From contig NZ_JAUCYU010000005.1 of NCBI RefSeq assembly GCF_030373445.1, forward strand, positions 124,001-188,000: a DNA stretch of 64,000 nt, read 5' to 3'. Position numbers and translations under genes: made by a program. The notes below the pieces were generated by a model that saw only the letters and a list, made by a program, of their open reading frames with translations, made no database searches and was not told the origin of the DNA. The stretch comes from Roseovarius sp. (lineage in GTDB: Bacteria; Pseudomonadota; Alphaproteobacteria; Rhodobacterales; Rhodobacteraceae). Shown here one piece after another: positions 58,070-64,000 of this stretch. How positions within the stretch are numbered: position 1 is the stretch's first letter; each line of letters starts with the position of its first letter.

Positions 58070-58627
58070 CTATGGTTCCCGTGGGGTGCGTGAAAGGGCC
58101 CTGTCGAGGGAAAGCGGCCCCGCGCCCTTGACCACGATCACCAGCAGGAGGAAGACCCAGAGCGCGCGCTGATCGAGGATGATGGCGTCGGGCGCCTTGT
58201 CGAACCACGCGCCGAGCGTTCCCTCGTGCTCGATGCCGCCATGGCCGTAGAGGTCGGTGAGCGACTGGACCGCGATGAAGCCGATCATGCCGAGGGCGGC
58301 GAGGCGCGAGAGCAGGCCCGCGATGATGAGGATGGGCAGGAGGAACTCGGCCCAGGTGCCGGCCAGCACGGTGAGGTGGTGGAAGAGCGAGAGCTTGGTC
58401 ACGTCGTAGGTGACGGCCTCGGTCGCCTTGGGGAAGATCTGGGCGTAGGCGCCGACATCCGGATTGAAAAGGCCGGGGAGGCCGTCGCCCAGCTTGGTGA
58501 GGCCGGAGTTCCAGTAATAGACCAGCAGGATCGCCGCGAAGAGGAAACGGGCGAGGGTGGGCAGGAGCCAGTCGGCGCGCTCGATCCGGGAGAAGAGCGC
58601 GGTGTGGAGGGAGAGGAGGGCGGTCAT
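58070..58627 (-). CDS. bufD: DoxX-family membrane protein of bufferin operon (BufD)
   Basis: 185 residues with four or five membrane helices. DoxX pattern: RFLFAAILLVYYWNSGLTKLGDG and AGTWAEFLLPILIIAGLLSR. In bufferin clusters a DoxX protein is the fourth gene and is thought to aid the redox chemistry or peptide export at the inner membrane; its precise job is not settled. The gene begins immediately after the stop of bufC. Confidence 0.85.
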   Translation of the reverse strand: MTALLSLHTALFSRIERADWLLPTLARFLFAAILLVYYWNSGLTKLGDGLPGLFNPDVGAYAQIFPKATEAVTYDVTKLSLFHHLTVLAGTWAEFLLPILIIAGLLSRLAALGMIGFIAVQSLTDLYGHGGIEHEGTLGAWFDKAPDAIILDQRALWVFLLLVIVVKGAGPLSLDRALSRTPREP

Positions 58628-59383
58628 CTAGCTGGCTCCGGGTCTGATATCGGTGATGGTCTGGGTGCCGAGGAGGAGCGAGAGGGCGGTGCCGAGGTCG
58701 AATTTGGGCTCGGCCTCGGTGGCGGTGTCGGTGGCGTCGGCGAGGGGGGCGCCGGTTTGCAGGGCGGTGATGAAGGCGGCGGTGCCGGGGGAGAGGGGGG
58801 TCATCTGCGGGTCGTAGTCGGGGCGGGTGATGAGCACGGTCTGGGGCCCGGGTTGCGGCTTGGGGCCGTCTTCCATGTTGAAGGCCCAGATGGCGTGGAC
58901 GGGCCAGCGGGAGGCGATGAGCTGCGTGGCGGGGGCGAGGGTGAAGCGGGTTTCGGCCAGCGCGTCGGGCGGCAGGGATTGCAGGATGGCGGGGTCGATC
59001 GGGCGCGCATCGGCGGCGTGGTAGGCGATGCGGAGGGCCTGTTCGAGGCGGGCGACGTCGGGGAGATAGCCGAGATGTTGCAAGGGTTGGAAGGTGGAGA
59101 GGAAGGCGGGGAATTCGGCGCCGTAGGTCATCATCATCGGGTTCTGCGGCGGGTGTTGGCGGAGGAAGGTGCCGGCCACCTTTCGGAAGTTCTCTTGGCC
59201 GATCAGCTTGGTGATGACGGGGAAGCTGGTTTCCAGCGCGTCGGTGAGGCCGACGGCGACGTTGTTGCGGTAGACGGCGAAGCGGCGGCCGGCGGGGTTG
59301 CCCTGGCCGTCGGAGAGGCCGTCGGGCGTGGGCCGGGTGCTGTCGAGCAGGGCGGCGTGGAAGGTAGATTGCGGATGGGTCAT
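58628..59383 (-). CDS. bufC: MNIO partner protein, DUF2063/HvfC-BufC type
   Basis: 251 residues, cytosolic. N-terminal DUF2063 region ([20 protein letters not shown], with [14 protein letters not shown]) and a C-terminal winged-like part. Members bind the peptide substrate and present it to the DUF692 enzyme. Overlaps bufB (ATGA). The older name 'putative DNA-binding domain' is not supported by this context. Confidence 0.88.
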   Translation of the reverse strand: MTHPQSTFHAALLDSTRPTPDGLSDGQGNPAGRRFAVYRNNVAVGLTDALETSFPVITKLIGQENFRKVAGTFLRQHPPQNPMMMTYGAEFPAFLSTFQPLQHLGYLPDVARLEQALRIAYHAADARPIDPAILQSLPPDALAETRFTLAPATQLIASRWPVHAIWAFNMEDGPKPQPGPQTVLITRPDYDPQMTPLSPGTAAFITALQTGAPLADATDTATEAEPKFDLGTALSLLLGTQTITDIRPGAS

Positions 59384-60234
59384 GCGGGCACCTTTGCCAG
59401 TGCGGCTTTGGCGCGGCTGGCTTCAGTGGCGAGCGTGGGCCAGTCGGGCACGTCGGTGTCCCATTCGATGAGGAGGGGGCGGGGGCCGGAACGGTCGAGC
59501 GTGTGGTCGAGGAGGGCCCAGACCGGGTCGGCGACTTCGCGGCCGTGGCTGTCGATGAGGAGGGGCGCGCCGTGGTCGTCCTCGTCCTCGTCATGGCCGC
59601 CGAGGTGGATTTCGCCGACGCGGTCGAGGGGGAAGGCGTCGATATAGGCGCGGGGGTCCATGTTCAGGTTCGTGGCGGAGACGAAGACGTTGTTCACGTC
59701 GAGCAGCAGGCCGCAGCCGGTGCGGCGGGCGAGCTCGTTCAGGAAGTCGGGCTCGGCATAGGTGCTCTCAATGAAGGCGAGGTAGCTGGAGGGGTTTTCG
59801 AGCAGCATGGGGCGACCGAGGGCCTCTTGCACCTCGTCGATGTGGGCGGCGACGCGGGTGAGGGTTGCCGAGGTGTAGGGCAGGGGTAGCAGGTCGTTCA
59901 GGAAGTGGCTGTCATGGGTCGACCAGGCGAGGTGTTCGGAGAAGCTGGCGGGGTTGAGCCAGTCGCAGAGTTTGCGAAGGCGGGCGAGGTGGTCGGGGTC
60001 GAGCCGGCCCTCGCCGCCGATGGAGAGGCCGACGCCGTGGACGGAGATGGGGAATTTTTCGGCCAGGTGGCGAAGTTGCGCCAGCGGGCGGCCGCCGTCG
60101 CCCATGTAGTTCTCGGCGTGGATTTCCAGCCAGGTGACGGGGGTGGCATCGATGGTGATGTCGCGGAAATGCTGGGGCTTGTAGCCGACGCCGGGGCCGG
60201 CGGGCAGGGTGGGGATGCTCGTGGTATCCAGCAT
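59380..60234 (-). CDS. bufB: Multinuclear non-heme iron oxidative enzyme (MNIO, DUF692), BufB
   Basis: 284 residues, TIM-barrel. Metal-ligand motifs of DUF692 are visible in order: [56 protein letters not shown] and EIHLGGHD, with [11 protein letters not shown] near the end. BufB enzymes use a multi-iron centre to convert Cys of the precursor into thiooxazole rings. The ATG at 60234 is preferred to an upstream reading that crosses bufA. Overlap with bufC indicates coupled translation. Confidence 0.92.
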   Translation of the reverse strand: MLDTTSIPTLPAGPGVGYKPQHFRDITIDATPVTWLEIHAENYMGDGGRPLAQLRHLAEKFPISVHGVGLSIGGEGRLDPDHLARLRKLCDWLNPASFSEHLAWSTHDSHFLNDLLPLPYTSATLTRVAAHIDEVQEALGRPMLLENPSSYLAFIESTYAEPDFLNELARRTGCGLLLDVNNVFVSATNLNMDPRAYIDAFPLDRVGEIHLGGHDEDEDDHGAPLLIDSHGREVADPVWALLDHTLDRSGPRPLLIEWDTDVPDWPTLATEASRAKAALAKVPA

Positions 60235-60298
60235 GGGGCACCTGTTGATCTGGTCAGGGGTGGCCTGTGCGGGGTGATCCCGCACAGGCCAGTTGGCA

Positions 60299-60589
60299 TC
60301 AGGATTCCGGCAGGTCGCGGTCGAGCGGCTCGAGGCTGCCCATGCGGTCGTCGGGAAGGTCCATGGTTTCGCAGGTGCCGGCGTCGACGAGGGTCCAGGC
60401 GTTGCCCTGGTAGTCGACGGTGGAGGTGCCGGCGCAGGTGGTGCCGGCGCCGGCGGCGCAGTCGTTCTCACCGGCGAGCGAGACGCCGAAGCATTTTTCC
60501 TGCTCGGCCGCGGTGGCGGTGGAGGTGTAGGCGGCGAGCGCCGCGGTGACGGCCCCGGCGATGGCGAAGGTTTTGGCTGTGGTGGACAT
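60299..60589 (-). CDS. bufA: Bufferin precursor peptide (DUF2282), BufA
   Basis: 96 residues. A Sec-type signal peptide (about 1-28, STATAA) and a mature peptide with four Cys at 33, 44, 52 and 73 in the DUF2282 contexts [20 protein letters not shown] and AGTCETM. It ends with an acidic tail, RDLPES. Bufferins are secreted, post-translationally modified peptides that bind copper and protect the cell. The ribosome site is AGGGAG at the right distance. First gene of the operon. Confidence 0.9.
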   Translation of the reverse strand: MSTTAKTFAIAGAVTAALAAYTSTATAAEQEKCFGVSLAGENDCAAGAGTTCAGTSTVDYQGNAWTLVDAGTCETMDLPDDRMGSLEPLDRDLPES

Positions 60590-60818
60590 GGGGTAGCTCC
60601 CTTGTGGTGTCAAAATTAATACCGCCGTTCCAGGGCGTTGCGGCCTCTCCTCCCTTGTGCGGGCATGTTGGCCGTGGCGCGCCGATCGGGCGATGACCAA
60701 AGGATAGGCAGGCCGGTGGCCAAACGGCGACTCACGAACGCGTCAGACACGGGCGTGTCAGGTCGCGTCAGGAGGGTGACCCGGGAAGGGGCTTGAAATT
60801 GTTGGGGAAAATGTCGGG

Positions 60819-60861
60819 GCGCGGCCGGGATGTTACGGAATGTTTCAAACCCCGGCCGCGC
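60819..60861 (-). terminator. Long-loop 11-bp hairpin after thrS
   Basis: GCGCGGCCGGG (60819-60829) and CCCGGCCGCGC (60851-60861) are perfect reverse complements around a 21-base AT-rich loop. The element lies 14 bp downstream of the thrS stop on its strand and is followed by ACATTTTCC. It is the probable thrS terminator, lying upstream of bufA. Confidence 0.5.
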
Positions 60862-60874
60862 GAATTGGCAGATG

Positions 60875-62854
60875 TTACAGAAGGTCGGGCGGTGTCGCCT
60901 CGGTCGCGAGGGCCTTTGTTACATCGTCGAGCGGTTGCACGGAGGTCGCCTTTTCGCCGAGGCGGCGGAGGGAGACGGTGCGTTCGTCGACTTCCTTCAT
61001 GCCGCAGGCGAGGATGACCGGCACCTTGCCCACGGAATGTTCGCGGACCTTGTAGTTGATCTTCTCGTTGCGGATGTCGGCCTCGGCCCGGACGCCGGCG
61101 GCGCGGAGGGTGGCCGTGACCTCGTGCACGTAGTCATCGGCCTCGGAGGTGATGGAGGCGACGACGACCTGGCGGGGGGCCAGCCAGAAGGGCAGTTTGC
61201 CGGCGTGTTCCTCGATCAGGATGCCGATGAAGCGTTCGAAGCTGCCGAGCGTGGCGCGGTGGAGCATGAAGGGCCGGGTCTTTTCGCCGTTGGGGGCGAT
61301 GTAGGTGGCGCCGAGCCGTTCGGGCAGGTTGGGATCGACCTGGAAGGTGCCGCATTGCCAGACCCGGCCGATGGCGTCGGTCAGGTAGAAGTCGAGCTTC
61401 GGCCCGTAGAAGGCGCCGTCGCCCGGTTCGAGCACGTAATCGCGGCCGACGGCCTTGATGGCGTTTTCGAGGGCGCCTTCGACGTAGTCCCAGCTTTCAT
61501 CGGTGCCGACGCGCTTTTCGGGGCGCGTGGCGAAGCGGATTTCGAAATCGGGGAAGCCAAGCTCGCGGTAGATGTCGGCAAGGAAGTCGATGAAGCGGGC
61601 GCATTCCTGCTGGATCTGGTCCTCGGTGCAGAAGATGTGGGCGTCGTCCTGGGTGAAGCCGCGCACGCGCATGATGCCGTGGAGGGCGCCCGAGGGCTCA
61701 AACCGCGCGCAGGAGCCGAATTCGGCCAGCCGGAGGGGCAGGTCGCGGTAGGATTTGAGGCCCTGGTTGAACACCTGCACGTGGCAGGGGCAGTTCATGG
61801 GCTTGAGCGCGTTGATGCGCGTCTGTTCCTTGTTGGTGGCGGACGCGTCATCGTTCTCGCCGTCGCGGCTTTCGTCGACCTCGACGATGAACATGTGGTG
61901 CTGGTACTTGTCCCAGTGGCCCGAGGCCTCCCACAGTTTGCGGTCGACGACCTGGGGGGTGTTGATCTCGTTATAGCCGCCGGCGCGCTGCTTGCGGCGC
62001 ATGTAGTCCTGGAGGGCGGTGTAGATCGTCCAGCCGTTGGGGTGCCAGAAGACCTGGCCGGGGGCCTCTTCCTGCATGTGGAAAAGGTCCATCTCGCGGC
62101 CAAGGCGGCGGTGGTCGCGCTTCTCGGCCTCTTCGAGGAAGTTGAGATAGGCTTTCAGCTTTTCCTTGCTGGTGAAGGCCACGCCGTAGATGCGTTGCAG
62201 CATCTGGCGGCTGGAATCGCCGCGCCAGTAGGCGCCGGCGATGGACATCAGGCGGAAGGCGTCGGCGGGAAGCTGGCCGGTGTGCTGAAGGTGCGGGCCG
62301 CGGCAGAGATCCTGCCAGTCGCCGTGCCAGTACATGCGCAGGGGCTCGTCGCCGGGGATCGCCTCGATCAGTTCGATCTTGTAGGGCTCGCCGGTCTGTT
62401 CGTAATGCGCGATGGCGCGGTCACGCTCCCACACCTCGGTTCTGACGGGGTCGCGGAGATTGATGATCTCCTTCATCCGCTTCTCGATCTGCGAGAGGTC
62501 TTCGGGCGTGAAGGGCTCGGCGCGGTCGAAATCGTAGTACCAGCCGTTCTCGATGACCGGGCCGATGGTGACCTTGGTCTCGGGCCAGATCTCCTGCACG
62601 GCGCGGGCCATGACGTGGGCGAGGTCGTGGCGGACCAGCTCGTTGGCGGCGGCCTCGTCCTTCATGGTGTTGATGGAGATGGCGGCGTCGGCCTCGATCG
62701 GCCATTGCAGATCCCAGTGCTTGCCGTCGACATGGGCCGAGATGGCCTTTTTCGCCAGCGAATTGGAGATCGATGCGGCCACGTCGGCCGGGGTCACGCC
62801 CTTGTCGAAGGAACGTGCATTGCCATCGGGAAAGGTAAGGGAAATCTGGGCCAT
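60875..62854 (-). CDS. thrS: Threonyl-tRNA synthetase
   Basis: 659 residues. N-terminal TGS domain, editing domain with [11 protein letters not shown] (HxxxH at 76-80), then the class II core: motif 2 region ([21 protein letters not shown], cited by its core [11 protein letters not shown]), zinc-binding [10 protein letters not shown] and motif 3 toward the C-terminus, followed by the anticodon-binding domain. Begins at ATG 62854. Full family length, no truncation. Confidence 0.96.
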   Translation of the reverse strand: MAQISLTFPDGNARSFDKGVTPADVAASISNSLAKKAISAHVDGKHWDLQWPIEADAAISINTMKDEAAANELVRHDLAHVMARAVQEIWPETKVTIGPVIENGWYYDFDRAEPFTPEDLSQIEKRMKEIINLRDPVRTEVWERDRAIAHYEQTGEPYKIELIEAIPGDEPLRMYWHGDWQDLCRGPHLQHTGQLPADAFRLMSIAGAYWRGDSSRQMLQRIYGVAFTSKEKLKAYLNFLEEAEKRDHRRLGREMDLFHMQEEAPGQVFWHPNGWTIYTALQDYMRRKQRAGGYNEINTPQVVDRKLWEASGHWDKYQHHMFIVEVDESRDGENDDASATNKEQTRINALKPMNCPCHVQVFNQGLKSYRDLPLRLAEFGSCARFEPSGALHGIMRVRGFTQDDAHIFCTEDQIQQECARFIDFLADIYRELGFPDFEIRFATRPEKRVGTDESWDYVEGALENAIKAVGRDYVLEPGDGAFYGPKLDFYLTDAIGRVWQCGTFQVDPNLPERLGATYIAPNGEKTRPFMLHRATLGSFERFIGILIEEHAGKLPFWLAPRQVVVASITSEADDYVHEVTATLRAAGVRAEADIRNEKINYKVREHSVGKVPVILACGMKEVDERTVSLRRLGEKATSVQPLDDVTKALATEATPPDLL

Positions 62855-63046
62855 CGGCCTTAACTCCTCGTCGGTTTGGCGCCCACGGAACGCCCGGTTG
62901 CGGGTATATGTGTGTGCCGGGGGTTTTGGCGCGGGGCGGGGACCAAGTCAAGAGGGCGGTGAAAGCGGCGGGGAAAGTGGCGGGGAAAACGGTTTGAACG
63001 CCCGCGGTGTCCGGTGCAGGATGCGCGCCGGAAAGGACGGGGTTGC

Positions 63047-63805
63047 ATGAGTACAGCAGAGTATCTGACGACGGCGCAGGGCCGGAAGATTGCCTATCAC
63101 CGGAGCGCGGGCGTATCGCCCGGCGTGGTGTTTCTTGGCGGGTTCAAGTCGGACATGGAGGGCACCAAGGCGGTGCACCTGGAGGCGTGGGCGCGGCGGA
63201 CCGGCCGGGCGTTCCTGCGGTTCGACTATTCCGGGCACGGGCAATCGTCGGAGGCGTTCACCGACGGGGCCATCGGCGACTGGGCGGCGGATGCGATGGC
63301 GGCGATCGGGGCGTTGACCGAAGGCCCGCAGGTTCTGGTGGGGTCGAGCATGGGGGGCTGGATTTCGCTGCTTTGTGCGCGGGCGTTGCCGGAGCGGGTG
63401 GCGGGGCTGGTGACGGTGGCCGCGGCGCCGGATTTCACCGAGGATTCGATGTGGGCCGGGTTCGACGATGCGCAGCGGGATGCGCTGTTCGAGAAGGGCG
63501 AGGTGGCGTTGCCGAGCGAGTATGGCGAGCCTTACGTGATCACCCGCCGGCTGATCGAGGAGGGGCGGGAGAACCTTGTGCTGCGGTCGCCCCTGAGCCT
63601 GCCGTTCCCGGTGCGGTTCTTGCAGGGCACGGCGGATGCGGATGTGGAGATGTCGGTGGCGCTGCGGCTGCTGGAGCATGCGGAGGGGCCGGATATGCGG
63701 CTGACGCTGGTCGACGGGGCGGATCACCGCTTCTCCGACGCTGACTGCCTTGCGCTGATCGAGAGGTCGGTCGAGGAGGTGATTGACCGGGCTGCGGCCG
63801 GATGA
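63047..63805 (+). CDS. Alpha/beta hydrolase
   Basis: 252 residues, cytosolic. Nucleophile elbow VGSSMGGWI (GxSxG with Ser near residue 103), oxyanion loop FLGGFKSDMEG, acid Asp in FLQGTADADVE and catalytic His in DGADHRFSDADC. The FDYSGHGQS stretch fits the palmitoyl-thioesterase/ABHD10-like group of alphaproteobacteria. The ATG at 63047 (after AAAGGACGG) is preferred over 63014. Overlaps the next gene (ATGA). Confidence 0.87.
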   Translation: MSTAEYLTTAQGRKIAYHRSAGVSPGVVFLGGFKSDMEGTKAVHLEAWARRTGRAFLRFDYSGHGQSSEAFTDGAIGDWAADAMAAIGALTEGPQVLVGSSMGGWISLLCARALPERVAGLVTVAAAPDFTEDSMWAGFDDAQRDALFEKGEVALPSEYGEPYVITRRLIEEGRENLVLRSPLSLPFPVRFLQGTADADVEMSVALRLLEHAEGPDMRLTLVDGADHRFSDADCLALIERSVEEVIDRAAAG

Positions 63806-64000
63806 GGCGGCGGCGGGCGCGCTGGCCCCTGCGGGTGCTGGCGGGGCTGGCGGCGGTCGTGGGGCTGCTTTGGGTTTTCGGGCCGTATGAGCCGGTGGAG
63901 ACGGAGACGGCGTTCGACCGGCGCGTGCTGGCCGGGGGGGTGGACCCCTATCTGCAAGAGCAGGAGGCGCGGTTCGACGATATCCGCCCGGGCAACCAGA
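63802..64000 (+). CDS. Membrane-anchored alpha/beta-hydrolase-type protein, partial (cut by window end)
   Basis: The first 66 residues are visible. An Arg-rich start (MRRRRARWPLRV), one membrane helix (LAGLAAVVGLLWVFG) and then a periplasmic segment ending ARFDDIRPGN. The ARFDDI-x-PG opening is a pattern I associate with a Rhodobacterales alpha/beta hydrolase group, from memory. It overlaps the preceding hydrolase gene by 4 bp, so they are coupled. The rest lies outside the window. Confidence 0.6.
   Translation, partial: MRRRRARWPLRVLAGLAAVVGLLWVFGPYEPVETETAFDRRVLAGGVDPYLQEQEARFDDIRPGNQ

Overview
The window is a stretch of a GC-rich (roughly two-thirds G+C) chromosome from a marine-type alphaproteobacterium, almost certainly order Rhodobacterales (Roseobacter/Paracoccus relatives). 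The evidence is a pccB-pccA-methylmalonyl-CoA mutase cluster interspersed with small Rhodobacterales-only genes, an NDUFS4-type complex I subunit, an LdtR-type MarR regulator, DnaA-related HdaA, short (editing-domain-free) ProRS, and DUF1194, DUF4864, DUF4174, DUF5665 and DUF6497 proteins. I see no phage, insertion sequence, CRISPR array, rRNA or tRNA gene.

Layout. 1-0.6 kb: MFS efflux gene cut by the window edge. 0.7-11.3 kb: propionyl-CoA assimilation (pccB, pccA, mcm) with TTTGC-type operator motifs, two lipoproteins, a GT-C-like membrane protein and a DUF4174 protein. 11.3-16 kb: a same-strand run of MAPEG, VOC, GNAT, TerB/J-domain, EEP-phosphatase and K+ channel genes. 16-21.6 kb (minus): AI-2E-type permease, hdaA, ppk1, ppx. 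21.8-27.6 kb: proS, lolC/E-lolD, an Ldh2-type oxidoreductase and small secreted proteins. 27.8-33.4 kb: a beta-helix (pectate-lyase/GH28-like) protein, a small outer-membrane protein, ABM, DUF5665, EamA and UspA genes. 33.5-36 kb: a lower-GC accessory islet with an RTX-like protein, an eroded paralogue tail and a dispersed repeat. 36-49 kb: housekeeping genes (uvrB, NDUFS4, NicO metal transport pair, MATE, methyltransferase, aspartate aminotransferase, sdhE, ldtR). 49.1-54.3 kb (minus): three tandem VWA/DUF1194 proteins, gloA, then a Slam-like outer-membrane protein with its candidate surface-lipoprotein client. 54.4-57.9 kb: thyX and small genes. 58-60.6 kb (minus): a four-gene bufferin (MNIO-modified metallophore peptide) operon, bufABCD. 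60.9-64 kb: thrS and two alpha/beta hydrolases, the last cut by the window end.

How the parts work together. PccAB carboxylates propionyl-CoA and the B12-dependent mutase converts methylmalonyl-CoA to succinyl-CoA; the epimerase, MeaB and the PccR-type regulator are not in the window. Ppk1/Ppx make and degrade polyphosphate next to the replication regulator HdaA. BufA is a secreted Cys-containing peptide modified by BufB/BufC, with DoxX-type BufD. The Slam-like protein would move the co-encoded lipoprotein to the cell surface.

The least explained signals are non-coding: an 11-bp-period GTCGGT array present in two places with the same four-unit architecture; two pairs of dispersed intergenic elements with conserved spacing; and a strongly terminated leader region in front of pccA.
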